A stretch of DNA of 64,000 nucleotides from Ureibacillus acetophenoni (GCF_900220965.1 NZ_OBQC01000011.1:62001-126000), one strand, 5' to 3'; counted from the stretch's first letter, positions 51,472 through 60,377 are shown. A program made the numbers and translations. The notes: a model not told the origin generated them from the sequence alone.

Positions 51472-52233
51472 ATGAAGTTTATATCTTGGAATGTAAATGG
51501 TATTCGCGCGTGCTTAACAAAAGGCTTTTTAAACTATTTTGAAAATGTAGATGCAGATTTTTTCTGTATCCAAGAAACGAAATGTCAAGATGGACAAGTT
51601 CACTTAGATCTAGAAGGGTACTATCAGTATTGGAACTATGCTCAGAAAAAAGGATATTCAGGCACTGCAATATTTACGAAACACAAACCAATGAGTGTAC
51701 GTTATGGTGTAGGTGAAGAAGTGGATGAAGTTGAAGGGCGAATTATAACATTAGAATACGATCAGTTTTACCTGGTAAATGTCTACACACCTAACTCTCA
51801 AAGAGACTTAGCAAGACTACCTTATAGACTAGAATGGGAAGAAAAAATCTTTGATTATCTAAACGAATTAGATAAAGATAAACCGGTAATTTACTGTGGG
51901 GATTTAAATGTGGCCCATACCGAAATTGATCTAAAGAATGCAAAATCAAACGTAGGTAATTCAGGGTTTACTTTCGAAGAGCGAGGGAAAATGTCAGAAC
52001 TATTGTCCTCAGGCTTTACGGATACATTTCGCTACAAATACCCGGATAAAACAGATTCTTATACATGGTGGTCTTATATGAATAAAGTTAGGGAAAGAAA
52101 TATAGGATGGAGAATTGACTATTTCATCGTTTCTGACCGTTTAAGAAATTCGATTAACAAGGTGGACATTCATTCAGACGTTTTAGGAAGTGATCATTGT
52201 CCAATACTTTTGGAAATTGAATTGAATAGCTAA
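51472..52233 (+). CDS. exoA: Exodeoxyribonuclease III (AP endonuclease)
   Basis: A 253-residue DNA repair nuclease of the EEP fold. Catalytic motifs are WNVNGIRA near residue 6, QETK (metal-binding E), YTPNSQRD, CGDLNVAHTEIDL near residue 142 and the terminal GSDHCPI with the catalytic Asp-His pair. It cuts at abasic sites and removes 3' blocks. AAGGAG precedes the ATG. The length equals that of B. subtilis ExoA. Confidence 0.95.
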   Translation: MKFISWNVNGIRACLTKGFLNYFENVDADFFCIQETKCQDGQVHLDLEGYYQYWNYAQKKGYSGTAIFTKHKPMSVRYGVGEEVDEVEGRIITLEYDQFYLVNVYTPNSQRDLARLPYRLEWEEKIFDYLNELDKDKPVIYCGDLNVAHTEIDLKNAKSNVGNSGFTFEERGKMSELLSSGFTDTFRYKYPDKTDSYTWWSYMNKVRERNIGWRIDYFIVSDRLRNSINKVDIHSDVLGSDHCPILLEIELNS

Positions 52234-52305
52234 ATGGAAAAGATAAATACTAATAGTATTCAAACTATTTGATACACAAATTCACTATGGAGTACAAAAA
52301 CCTAA

Positions 52306-52587
52306 ATGGCAAAACCTATATTAGTTAATGTTACAGAAGAAATTGTTCGCGGACTTGTGAGATTTTTGTTATTTGGACCAGAATATCAAACATTTTGTCA
52401 TTGTGAGAATTGTGAGATGAATATTGTTGCAAATGCATTAAATAAGCTTCCATCAAACTATGTTTCATCTGTTTCGAAAAGAGAAGAAGCATTCAATAAA
52501 TTAAATAATTCCATTTACATTAGCATAGTAAATAAAGAAATCATTCGTTCAATCCATTTAGTTGGTAAAAAACCAGGGCATGACTAA
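52306..52587 (+). CDS. ComFB family protein
   Basis: A 93-residue protein whose N-terminal VNVTEEIVRGLVRFLL helix and CHCENCEMNIVANALNKLPSNYV motif match late competence protein ComFB; three cysteines (CxCxxC) are likely structural zinc ligands. In B. subtilis comFB sits inside the comF operon; here it stands alone, without comFA or comFC. ComFB-domain proteins have been reported to bind cyclic dinucleotides (c-di-AMP or c-di-GMP) in other bacteria, so a sensing role is possible. GGAG is 13 nt from the ATG, longer than usual. Confidence 0.78.
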   Translation: MAKPILVNVTEEIVRGLVRFLLFGPEYQTFCHCENCEMNIVANALNKLPSNYVSSVSKREEAFNKLNNSIYISIVNKEIIRSIHLVGKKPGHD

Positions 52588-52612
52588 TTGAAAAATTTGT
52601 ATTTAAAACTAG

Positions 52613-52647
52613 AAAAGCTGGCTCGAAAAAAATGGGTCGGCTTTTTT
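52613..52647 (+). terminator. Terminator of the ComFB gene
   Basis: AAAAGCTGGCTC (52613-52624) pairs with GGGTCGGCTTTT (52634-52645) with G-U pairs, then T. Confidence 0.75.
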
Positions 52648-52771
52648 AAATGTTAAAGTTATTACTTAATACCAATTCAAATGAACGAGTTGGAAGCTAT
52701 GGATAATTATTACCTTTTCAGAGGAGCTTGTAGTAAACTTAATGTATGATGTTGAAAGTGAGGGGTTGCTA

Positions 52772-53188
52772 ATGCCTACACCTAGTATGGAAGACCATAT
52801 TGAACAAATTTATTTACTAATTGAAACAAAAGGATATGCTAGAGTGTCTGACATAGCAGAAGCATTATCTGTTTTGCCTTCCTCAGTAACGAAGATGGTC
52901 CAAAAATTAGACAAAGATGGTTATTTAATATACGAAAAATATAGAGGATTAACTCTAACGTCAAAGGGTGAAAGGCTAGGCAAACGACTCGTAAAAAGAC
53001 ACGACCTGTTAGAACAATTTTTGCGATTAATTGGTGTTGATGAAGAACGGATTTATGATGATGTAGAAGGTATTGAACACCACCTAAGTTGGAATTCTAT
53101 AGATAGAATCGCTGACTTAGTCCAGCTTTTAGAAGAAAATCCATCCATCATAACAAAATTAGAAGAAATTAAAGAAAGTAATACTTAA
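52772..53188 (+). CDS. mntR: Manganese-responsive transcriptional regulator MntR
   Basis: A 138-residue DtxR-family repressor that shuts off manganese uptake when Mn2+ is sufficient. All metal ligands of B. subtilis MntR are present: D8 and E11 in MEDHIEQ, H77 in KRHDLLEQ, and E99, E102 and H103 in DVEGIEHH. The recognition helix is [19 protein letters not shown] 52772 gives the family N-terminus MPTPSMED, with GAGGGG upstream; the longer frame from 52742 is unlikely. No mnt transporter is in the window. The next gene, cvfB, is 23 nt downstream and probably cotranscribed. Confidence 0.95.
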   Translation: MPTPSMEDHIEQIYLLIETKGYARVSDIAEALSVLPSSVTKMVQKLDKDGYLIYEKYRGLTLTSKGERLGKRLVKRHDLLEQFLRLIGVDEERIYDDVEGIEHHLSWNSIDRIADLVQLLEENPSIITKLEEIKESNT

Positions 53189-53211
53189 AAAGAGATTTGA
53201 AAGGAATAATT

Positions 53212-54066
53212 ATGGAAGAACTTAAATCAGGCCAAGTTGTTGAATTAACTGTATTAGAAGAACAAGGCTCACGAATAGTATTAACAAATGGTGACTTAGA
53301 GATCCCATTAAACAGTTCAGAATTAAGTGAAACACCTTCAAGAGGAGACCGTTTAAAAGTATTTCTATATGCAGATCGACGTGGCAACATACAAGCTACA
53401 ACGGCTATTCCGAATATTAATCAAGGGGAATATGATTGGGCGCGGGTAATAAAAGTTTCCAATGAAGGTGCCTATGTAGATATTGGAACAACTAGAGAAG
53501 TGTTAGTAAAAGCAGAAGATCTACCACCTATTAGAAACTTATGGCCAGAAGTAGGAGATCATTTATATTTAACACTTCGTACAGATCGAAATGGAGACTT
53601 ATTCGGCCGTTTAATAACTGAAGAAAAAGTAAATGATCTTTATGAAGGGGCATTAGATGATTTACACAACAAAAATATTGTAGCTCGACCTTACCGATTG
53701 TTACCGGTTGGCTCATTCTTATTAGGAGTAGATCTACCATATCGCATTTTTGTGCATAATACAGAAATGGAAAGAGAACCTAGATTAGGTCAAGACGTTA
53801 CAATACGTGTCATAGACGTTAAGGATGATGGTTCTTTAAATGGATCAATGCTACCTAGGAAACACGAAAGACTAAGTGCAGATGCGGAACAAATTCTAAA
53901 CTACCTAAATAGCGTAGGTGGCAAAATGCCATTTGGTGATAAGTCGACACCTGAAGAAATCACAGAAATGTTCAATATGAGTAAGGGTGCTTTTAAACGT
54001 GCATTAGGAACTTTAATGAAATCCGGAAGAGTAAAACAACAAGATGGATGGACTGAATTACAATAA
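53212..54066 (+). CDS. cvfB: S1 RNA-binding domain protein CvfB (YitL)
   Basis: A 284-residue RNA-binding protein with three S1-like domains and a C-terminal winged helix. Visible are GQVVELTVLEEQGSRIVL (first S1), WARVIKVSNEGAYVDIGTTREVLVKAEDLP (second S1, quoted ARVIKVSNEGAYVDIG), VTIRVIDVKDDGSLNGSMLPRKH (third) and a C-terminal MPFGDKSTPEEITEMFNMSKGAFKRALGTL helix-turn-helix (quoted in part as MSKGAFKRALGTL). In Staphylococcus CvfB affects virulence gene expression. ATG 53212 follows AAAGGA by 6 nt; a TTG five codons upstream is less likely. Confidence 0.9.
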   Translation: MEELKSGQVVELTVLEEQGSRIVLTNGDLEIPLNSSELSETPSRGDRLKVFLYADRRGNIQATTAIPNINQGEYDWARVIKVSNEGAYVDIGTTREVLVKAEDLPPIRNLWPEVGDHLYLTLRTDRNGDLFGRLITEEKVNDLYEGALDDLHNKNIVARPYRLLPVGSFLLGVDLPYRIFVHNTEMEREPRLGQDVTIRVIDVKDDGSLNGSMLPRKHERLSADAEQILNYLNSVGGKMPFGDKSTPEEITEMFNMSKGAFKRALGTLMKSGRVKQQDGWTELQ

Positions 54067-54175
54067 ATTGATCTTTCTAGATGAACTTCCTGAAGGATTT
54101 GAACACTAATTACAATGCAAAATGATTTATTCTTAAAAAATGATTGTGTAAAATTAGTGGAAAGGGAGGAATGGA

Positions 54176-54460
54176 ATGATGGAATTCACGTTAAATGAAC
54201 TAAGTTCACAAAATTTCGCTTTTGAGTATAAAAAAGATGGGGAAAAATTAGCTGAAATTGAGTGGATACAAAAAGGGGACGTTATGGTCATGAACCATAC
54301 GTATGTATCTGATGTTTTAAGGGGTCAAGGAATTGCTAAAAAGCTTTTAGATAGAGCTGCTGAGTATGCCAGAGAAAAAAACTACAAGATGGAAGCGGTT
54401 TGCTCCTATGTAGTAGCGGTTTTCGAAAGAAGTAATGATTATAATGATGTAAAGGCATAA
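54176..54460 (+). CDS. Small GNAT N-acetyltransferase-like protein (GNAT_2)
   Basis: A 94-residue protein of the YjdJ/NATD1-like GNAT_2 family: HTYVSDVLRGQGIAKKLLDRAAEYAREKNYK (quoted VSDVLRGQGIAKKLLDRA) contains the acetyl-CoA pyrophosphate-binding RGQGIA loop, and VCSYVVAVFERSNDY the terminal strand. It probably acetylates a small molecule or is a minimal CoA-binding domain. ATG 54176 or 54179 could start; GGGAGGA lies 5 or 8 nt upstream. Confidence 0.82.
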   Translation: MMEFTLNELSSQNFAFEYKKDGEKLAEIEWIQKGDVMVMNHTYVSDVLRGQGIAKKLLDRAAEYAREKNYKMEAVCSYVVAVFERSNDYNDVKA

Positions 54461-54463
54461 TAA

Positions 54464-54511
54464 TAAGTGTGTAGTTGTGAAAATATATCACATCTACACA
54501 CTTTTTTCGTC
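54464..54511 (+). terminator. Terminator of the GNAT gene
   Basis: A 17-18 bp stem with one mismatch (54464-54480 with 54488-54505) is followed by TTTTTT. Confidence 0.85.
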
Positions 54512-54563
54512 ATTTGTATTTTGCGATGTATAAGGGTATTTGTAGTAGTAGGATTTGTAATTA

Positions 54564-54665
54564 TTACAGTTGTAAAAAGAGATAGACAAACACTGTTAAA
54601 ACAATTGCTCCGACAAAAAAGGAAGTTACTTCTATCCAATCATAATAAATATCCTGGTCCTTCAT
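54564..54665 (-). CDS. Candidate 33-residue single-pass membrane peptide
   Basis: A short frame starting MKDQDIYYDWIEVTSFFVG and ending in one hydrophobic helix (IVLTVFVYLFLQL). AGGAGG lies 9 nt before ATG 54665 on the minus strand, an excellent ribosome site; a second ATG three codons upstream directly abuts it. No database family is recognised. The alternative is chance, but the site and the clear helix argue for a real gene. Confidence 0.5.
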   Translation of the reverse strand: MKDQDIYYDWIEVTSFFVGAIVLTVFVYLFLQL

Positions 54666-54872
54666 GTAGTCCATCCTCCTAGTTCCTAAAAAAGTGAATA
54701 CTAATATTTTATTAATCCGTTGGCTGAAATATAACAAAATAGCAGTAAAGTACAAAAAAAGACATTATTAGTAAGAAATATCAATAATCGATATTTGAAT
54801 AGACAAGTTAAAGAGTATAAAGATATTTAAAAGGGAGAAATTATATGATATAGACCTATGGAGGGATGTAAA

Positions 54873-55163
54873 ATGGCGAAACTAAAAGGAAAAGGTGTAG
54901 TTTTAGCTGCTTTTGTAGCAGGCGTTGCGACATTTTTAAGTAAAAAAGAAAACCGTGATAAGACAATGAGTATGCTTGGCTCACTTAAGGCAAAGGGCAC
55001 AAATAATAAGAACTTTACAAACTTCGCAAATGATTCATTAAAGGAATTGGCTGAAACTGCTGCAAGCGTCAATGATACAAGTATAAGAGGGAATAACTTC
55101 ATTGGAGAAGGTGGAGGTCAAACTGCACTTTCCTATTACAACCATAAACAAGAACGATTATAA
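54873..55163 (+). CDS. Conserved hypothetical protein with N-terminal membrane helix
   Basis: A 96-residue basic protein. Residues about 7-25 (GKGVVLAAFVAGVATFLSK) form one hydrophobic segment, followed by a charged region (KKENRDKTMSML) and a low-complexity, Asn-rich tail. It resembles YtxH-type small stress proteins in plan only; I do not assign it. GGAGGG lies 7 nt before ATG 54873. It is monocistronic with a shared terminator. Confidence 0.68.
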   Translation: MAKLKGKGVVLAAFVAGVATFLSKKENRDKTMSMLGSLKAKGTNNKNFTNFANDSLKELAETAASVNDTSIRGNNFIGEGGGQTALSYYNHKQERL

Positions 55164-55166
55164 AAA

Positions 55167-55200
55167 AAAGTCGACAACTAAATTTGTAGTTGTCGACTTT
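55167..55200. terminator. Bidirectional terminator
   Basis: A perfect 14-bp stem (55167-55180 with 55187-55200) with flanking A and T runs lies between the 96-residue gene and the convergent MFS gene, overlapping the latter's last codons. Confidence 0.88.
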
Positions 55201-56362
55201 TAATTTTGCTACGATTCCCAATGAGTGTTATTAGTGAGAATACAAGTAAAATAACACCAGTCAATACAAACCCTTCTTGAATACTTAACGGAAGCCCACC
55301 TAGTAACGAGGATCCTACAACAACACCAAATGAGAAGAAAGCATAGAAATAACCATAGGCTTTTCCTCTATTTTCTTTGGAAGTTGAATCTATTAACAGT
55401 GAATTTATTGAAGGGAATAAAAATCCGAATCCAATCCCATAACATGCTAAAGCTACATACAGATAAACAATTTCTACCGATATACTCAATAGAATTTGAC
55501 TTAACCCCATTAACGAAATACCGAAAGCTAGTGTATAGACTGGGGCAATTTTATCGAATAATCGGTTTGTTGGTAATAAGAAAACAAGAACTGCAACAAT
55601 TCCAAAAGTACTTAACAATGTTCCAGTAACTTTTGAATCAAATCCTAATTCTTGTACTCTTAATGGTAACAAATACGCAATTACACCTTGAGAAAACATA
55701 AGGAAGAAAGCACCTGTAAATGCTTTAATAATACCTATATTTTTAAAGAAGGCTAATACCGTTCCAGTAGAAGAATTTTCACTTTCATTTACATTATCTT
55801 GCTTGTCGGTATTTTTCTTTGATATAGTAATTCGTCTTAAAGTAAATAATGCAATTACTCCTAGTAATAACATAAATACCGATGTGATGGTAAATACATA
55901 AGGTACACTTATACGACTTGCAAGTATTCCACTGAAGGCAGGGCCTGCAATGGCTGCGATACCAACAAATGCGCCGGAAACAGCACTTCCCTTACCTCTA
56001 TTATCTTTAGCTGTAATGTTAGCTAAATAAGTAAACGCCGCAGGGACAATTAAACCAGCGACAAGTCCATGTACAAATCGAATGATTATTAATAATATTG
56101 GTTCGCTAATGAGTTGGTAGAGTAATAGTGATATAAAGGTTGAGAATAACCCAGTTATTAAGACAAAGAAGGGGCCACTCCGATCTGTCCAAAACCCGGA
56201 GATAATATTGCCAAATGTATTAGAAAACGAATACATACCAACGGCTAACCCTATAACAAATGTTGAAGCCCCTAAGGATTCAGCAAATGTACTCATTATC
56301 GGCAATTGAGTAAATAGGTCAAAGAACGAGAAAAATATAATTGCATATATTAAATACCGCAT
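55178..56362 (-). CDS. MFS transporter, drug-exporter type
   Basis: A 394-residue, 12-helix major facilitator of the MFS_1 group. Motif A is GFWTDRSGPFFVL after helix 2, and motif C-like LIVPAAFTYLANITAKDNRGKGSAVSG (quoted FTYLANITAKDNRGKGS) marks helices 4-5, as in multidrug or sugar-efflux exporters. The substrate is unknown. ATG 56362 is chosen because GGAGG precedes it; ten further codons upstream have no site. The stop overlaps a bidirectional terminator. Confidence 0.85.
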   Translation of the reverse strand: MRYLIYAIIFFSFFDLFTQLPIMSTFAESLGASTFVIGLAVGMYSFSNTFGNIISGFWTDRSGPFFVLITGLFSTFISLLLYQLISEPILLIIIRFVHGLVAGLIVPAAFTYLANITAKDNRGKGSAVSGAFVGIAAIAGPAFSGILASRISVPYVFTITSVFMLLLGVIALFTLRRITISKKNTDKQDNVNESENSSTGTVLAFFKNIGIIKAFTGAFFLMFSQGVIAYLLPLRVQELGFDSKVTGTLLSTFGIVAVLVFLLPTNRLFDKIAPVYTLAFGISLMGLSQILLSISVEIVYLYVALACYGIGFGFLFPSINSLLIDSTSKENRGKAYGYFYAFFSFGVVVGSSLLGGLPLSIQEGFVLTGVILLVFSLITLIGNRSKIKSRQLQI

Positions 56363-56474
56363 GGAACAACCTCCAATTTGATAATAATGCATAATAATAT
56401 ATTAACATATTTAAAGTTGTATTTAAAATATATCTTTTGTTAAACATTAATGGCATTTAACATTATTTCCAAAT

Positions 56475-56513
56475 AAAAAAACGGTAAAATCAAATGAATG
56501 ATTTTACCGTTTT
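56475..56513 (-). terminator. Terminator of the CoA-transferase gene
   Basis: A perfect 15-bp stem (56478-56492 with 56499-56513) and a T run on the minus strand. Confidence 0.88.
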
Positions 56514-56525
56514 CACTAATTTATA

Positions 56526-58046
56526 TTATGCTTTTACAGTTTCTAATTTCATAGTTTTGTTTTTCGCAAGGTTCACATGCCAAGATAATGCTTCCTCTAA
56601 AATATGAGGAGTTTGAGAATTTCCTGTAGCTTCAACTGCGCGGTTGTAGTAATCGCGTAATTGTTCTTTGAAATCAGGGTGAGCACAGTTTTCAATAATT
56701 AATTCTGCACGCTCTTTTGGAGCTAGACCACGTAAGTCAGCAATACCTTGTTCAGTTACAATAACGTCAACATCATGTTCTGTATGGTCTACGTGTGAAA
56801 CCATAGGAACGATAGATGAAATTGCGCCGCCTTTTGCATATGATTTCGTTACGAAAATACCAAGACGAGCATTACGTGCGAAGTCTCCAGATCCACCGAT
56901 ACCGTTCATCATTTTTGTACCACTTACGTGAGTAGAGTTTACGTTTCCGTAGATATCTAATTCAAGTGCAGTGTTGATAGAAATTAATCCGAGACGGCGA
57001 ATTAATTCTGGATGGTTCGAGATTTCTTGTGGACGTAATACTAATTTGTCAGCATATTTTTCAAGATTGCCATATACTTTTTTCTGTAATTCTTCTGAAA
57101 TTGTAATAGACGTAGCTGATGCATAGCTTACTTTACCTGCATCAATTAAGTTAAATACAGCATCTTGAAGAACTTCAGAAGCTACAACTAAATCTTCGAA
57201 TTCAGAATCAGCAAAACCATCAAGTACAGCATTTGCAACAGAACCAACACCTGATTGTAGAGGCATTAATTTGTTTGTTAAGCGACCGGCTTTAATTTCT
57301 GAACGGAAGAAATCTAGTAAAATATTTGCCATTGTTTGAGTTTCCTCATCTGGAGGAACGATTAATGAAGGAGCATCTGGCTCTTCAGAAACAACGATAG
57401 CTTTAATTTTAGCTGGATCAACTTTAATGCCGATTTCTCCAATGCGTTGTGTAGCATTAGTTAATGGAATTGGTTCACGTTCTCCTTGAGCTTTTGGAAC
57501 GTAAATATCATGAATACCAATTAGACTTTCTGGATGAGCAATGTTTAATTCAACGATAATGTTTTCTGCATACTCAGCGAAGATAGGTGAGTTACCAACA
57601 GATGTTGTTGGGATAATTAGACCATCTTCTGTAATTGCTGCAGCTTCAATAATTAAGTATTGAATTGGCCCAATAATTCCTTGGCGCACTAATTCAGCAT
57701 TGTGTGAAAGGTGAGCATCTACATATAAAACATCACCAGCGTTAATTTGGCCACGGATCATTGGATCAGCAATGAAAGGTCCACGTTTACGAATAGCACC
57801 AGCTTCAGCTAAGTACTTGTCCACTTCTGGACCAAGTGAAGCTCCTGTATAAACATCAATTTTAAATTGTTCATTTTTAGCACGTTCTACTAATGCCATT
57901 GGAACTACTTTAGCATCCCCAGCACGAGTGAAACCACTCATACCAACAACAGCACCGTTTGGAATTAAAGCAGCTGCTTCTTCAGCAGAAACGACTCTAT
58001 CCGACAAGATTTTTAGTCCTAAGCGTTTTTCAACTCTTTGATCCAT
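56526..58046 (-). CDS. Acetyl-CoA hydrolase/succinate:acetate CoA-transferase family
   Basis: A 506-residue cytoplasmic class I CoA-transferase of the AarC/Cat1 type. The catalytic glutamate is E291 in VASEVLQDAV, the position of E294 in AarC; the N-terminal GMSGFTRAGDAK and the GIGGSGDFARNA oxyanion glycines are also present. It probably exchanges CoA between succinate and acetate, helping cells use or secrete acetate. It has its own promoter, and a LytTR regulator lies upstream on the same strand behind a terminator, suggesting local control. Confidence 0.92.
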   Translation of the reverse strand: MDQRVEKRLGLKILSDRVVSAEEAAALIPNGAVVGMSGFTRAGDAKVVPMALVERAKNEQFKIDVYTGASLGPEVDKYLAEAGAIRKRGPFIADPMIRGQINAGDVLYVDAHLSHNAELVRQGIIGPIQYLIIEAAAITEDGLIIPTTSVGNSPIFAEYAENIIVELNIAHPESLIGIHDIYVPKAQGEREPIPLTNATQRIGEIGIKVDPAKIKAIVVSEEPDAPSLIVPPDEETQTMANILLDFFRSEIKAGRLTNKLMPLQSGVGSVANAVLDGFADSEFEDLVVASEVLQDAVFNLIDAGKVSYASATSITISEELQKKVYGNLEKYADKLVLRPQEISNHPELIRRLGLISINTALELDIYGNVNSTHVSGTKMMNGIGGSGDFARNARLGIFVTKSYAKGGAISSIVPMVSHVDHTEHDVDVIVTEQGIADLRGLAPKERAELIIENCAHPDFKEQLRDYYNRAVEATGNSQTPHILEEALSWHVNLAKNKTMKLETVKA

Positions 58047-58076
58047 TTGAAAATCCCCCTTTTGCTATATAAAAAA

Positions 58077-58105
58077 AGCATAACTTTACACTTTATTTAG
58101 TGCAA
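58077..58105 (-). promoter_or_regulatory. Promoter of the CoA-transferase gene
   Basis: On the minus strand TTGCAC (58100-58105) and TATGCT (58077-58082) are separated by 17 bp, about 30 nt from the start codon. Confidence 0.65.
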
Positions 58106-58271
58106 CACATTGTAAATCTTATATTCCTATATTAACACTAAAATGTCACAAAATCTTCAATAATTTTATGTAAGTGCTTAATTACCGCTTTAGAAAGAAA
58201 ATACCAGTAAAAATGACGAAATTCAATGAAAAGGGGAGAAGTGTGTCGAATGATAGAGGACAAAAATATAC

Positions 58272-58307
58272 AAAGCGACTTTAAGGTTGTAGCCCTAAAG
58301 TCGCTTT
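58272..58307 (-). terminator. Terminator of the LytTR gene
   Basis: A perfect 12-bp stem AAAGCGACTTTA/TAAAGTCGCTTT (58272-58283, 58296-58307); the T run on the minus strand is weak. Confidence 0.65.
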
Positions 58308-58331
58308 TTGCATATAGTATTAAACTAATTT

Positions 58332-58982
58332 TTAGAATCCTAAAGAACGGCGGAAATAGCTTGCATATCTTTGGCTGACAGGAATTCGAGTTCCATCTTT
58401 CATAACTAATAAGAATGTTGAATGAGAATCGGGTTGGATTTCTTCTATAAAATCTATGTTTACTATATAAGAACGATGACAACGAATAAAAGAGTCAGGA
58501 GCTAAGAAAAGCTCTAAGTCACTAAGATTTAGTCGGTGATAACCTTCACGATGCATCGTTTTAACAAATGTCTTACGAAGCTGAGTTTCAAGATAGATTA
58601 CTTCGTTATGTCGAATAGGATACCAACAATCATCGATTTTTATAGTTAAATAATTTGTTAAAAATGGTGATGGTTTTTGTGGGAAAATAGCGGTAATAGC
58701 ACCTTTTGTCTCACCTTCATCTATAAGAGGAATACTCATACCGAAATATGGGACACCAAATACATCAGGTTCAATGTAAGTATTTATTTTTTGGCCATAT
58801 GTAAGTGCTTTGTGTGCTGCAGAGCCTTCTTTAACAGGGTCTCCAGGCTTAATTTTTAAATCAACTTTTTTACTTGGTTGATAGTACAAGTACTCATTTG
58901 TATCTGAGATTGCGATTGATGTGTTTTCTGGAAAGAAATCTTTTATGACATCCATGATCTCTTCAATTTGTTTTGGATCCAC
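58332..58982 (-). CDS. LytTR family regulator with N-terminal sensor domain
   Basis: A 216-residue one-component regulator. Residues 1-110 form a PAS/GAF-like sensor (NTSIAISDTNEYLYYQPSKKVDL, EGSAAHKALTYGQKINTYIEPDVFGVPYFGMSIPLIDE, quoted in part as FGVPYFGMSIPLID); residues about 118-216 a LytTR DNA-binding domain (EVIYLETQLRKTFVKT, FIRCHRSYIVNIDFIEEI). GTG 58982 is chosen because AGAGGTG lies 6 nt upstream; an ATG six codons before overlaps that site. It precedes the CoA-transferase gene on the same strand, a pairing that suggests it activates acetate or overflow metabolism. Confidence 0.82.
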   Translation of the reverse strand: MDPKQIEEIMDVIKDFFPENTSIAISDTNEYLYYQPSKKVDLKIKPGDPVKEGSAAHKALTYGQKINTYIEPDVFGVPYFGMSIPLIDEGETKGAITAIFPQKPSPFLTNYLTIKIDDCWYPIRHNEVIYLETQLRKTFVKTMHREGYHRLNLSDLELFLAPDSFIRCHRSYIVNIDFIEEIQPDSHSTFLLVMKDGTRIPVSQRYASYFRRSLGF

Positions 58983-59230
58983 TATATTACACCTCTTCAT
59001 AAACTTTTTATATAAGTATAAAATCATTTTACTACATATTTGATTAAATGAAAAAGAGAAGATTGTGGAATAACTAAGAAAAATTTATACACTTATTATC
59101 AGTTTGATTGGTTATAATAGAATAAAGAATAGAATCTTGGCATATTTTTACACGGCATAAAATTATTATTATTCATTATGTAATAAATTTAAGTTGTTTT
59201 TACAATAAATTAACGTAATCTAAAATAGTG

Positions 59231-59260
59231 TTGAAAAAAAAACGCAAAATATGGTAATAT
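59231..59260 (+). promoter_or_regulatory. Candidate promoter in the 58983-59460 gap
   Basis: TTGAAA (59231-59236) and an extended -10 TGGTAATAT (TAATAT 59255-59260) are separated by 18 bp. If it serves the AraC-type gene, the leader would be about 190 nt. The rest of this 478-bp gap is very AT-rich with no gene or strong hairpin; the divergent LytTR promoter must also lie here but was not pinned down. Confidence 0.45.
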
Positions 59261-59460
59261 TCAGTTTAGATTAGATTATTACTTTATACATAGTTTAATG
59301 GAGAATCTATTAAGTTTTTGCATATCATACTCGTAATATAGTTAAATATTAATAAATAGTTATAAGAAAAGTTTCATATCTTCATATTTTTTGTGAATAA
59401 TATCAGTTTTATCTGTAAAAAATTTATGCTTATGCATTCTGAAGAAAGATGGGGTAATAT

Positions 59461-60255
59461 ATGCAGCATCAACATTCAATTTCAGAAACAATATCTAAGA
59501 GGTACTTCCAAGAAATCGATGGCATAAATCAATATAGCGGATTAGAAGATTTCTTTAATATTGAGTCTAAGTTGTTGTTTGAAATCTTTCACTTAGAATC
59601 TGCAAAGGCTAAACAGTCATTACATGAGTTAATTGACATACTTTCTATTCGTTTCGGTAAACAGGTTATTAAAATTGTACGTGGGTACTTTATAAACCTG
59701 TCTTCAATCGTGGCACGTAAGCTATTGGATAACCAAGTGCCAGCAAAGAAAGCGTTTGCTTTTAATTATGCCTGTGCGGACATGATCGAAAATAAGATGA
59801 AAGATGCAGAGTTTTTACAATTTGCTGATGAGTTAATCGAATTTTACGTTGACTTCATCGCGGATCGTAAACAACCAACATTCAAACATCAAACAGTTAA
59901 TAAGGTAATCATGTACATAAACGACGAACTAGAGAATGACTTAACTGTAGAAAGTATTGCAAGTAAATTCCATATTAGTACAAGTCATCTTTCTCGGATT
60001 TTTAGAGAGCATGTAGGAATTACTTTGGTTGAATACTTAAATGTTCGTAGAGTTGAAGAATCACAATATTATTTAAGACATACAAACAAAAGTATTACAT
60101 CAATATCCGAGCAATTCCATTTTTGCAACCAAAGTTACTTTACTCGCATATTCAAGAAGTATACCGGTGTGACACCGAAACATTTTAGAGACGAGTTGCA
60201 TCATGATTTCTATCGATTTGAAATGAATGACATTGAGTACGAGACAGCTCGTTAA
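59461..60255 (+). CDS. AraC family transcriptional regulator
   Basis: A 264-residue regulator. Residues about 165-255 hold the two AraC helix-turn-helix motifs (LTVESIASKFHISTSHLSRIFREHVG and ITSISEQFHFCNQSYFTRIFKKYTGVTPKHFR, quoted in part as SYFTRIFKKYTGVTPKHFR). The first 150 residues are helical and unlike the usual cupin; they may bind an unknown effector. The gene stands alone with a long AT-rich leader and no obvious target next to it. The ribosome site GGGG before ATG 59461 is weak. Confidence 0.85.
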   Translation: MQHQHSISETISKRYFQEIDGINQYSGLEDFFNIESKLLFEIFHLESAKAKQSLHELIDILSIRFGKQVIKIVRGYFINLSSIVARKLLDNQVPAKKAFAFNYACADMIENKMKDAEFLQFADELIEFYVDFIADRKQPTFKHQTVNKVIMYINDELENDLTVESIASKFHISTSHLSRIFREHVGITLVEYLNVRRVEESQYYLRHTNKSITSISEQFHFCNQSYFTRIFKKYTGVTPKHFRDELHHDFYRFEMNDIEYETAR

Positions 60256-60377
60256 TTTAATGAGTGATTGTATTCGGCATTACGCAAGCGCAAATACGTT
60301 TTAAACCTAAGTTGAAATTTTGCAAATCGTGTGGGAATAGACATATGAAGAATTCTTTTCATACAGACACCTGCTAT

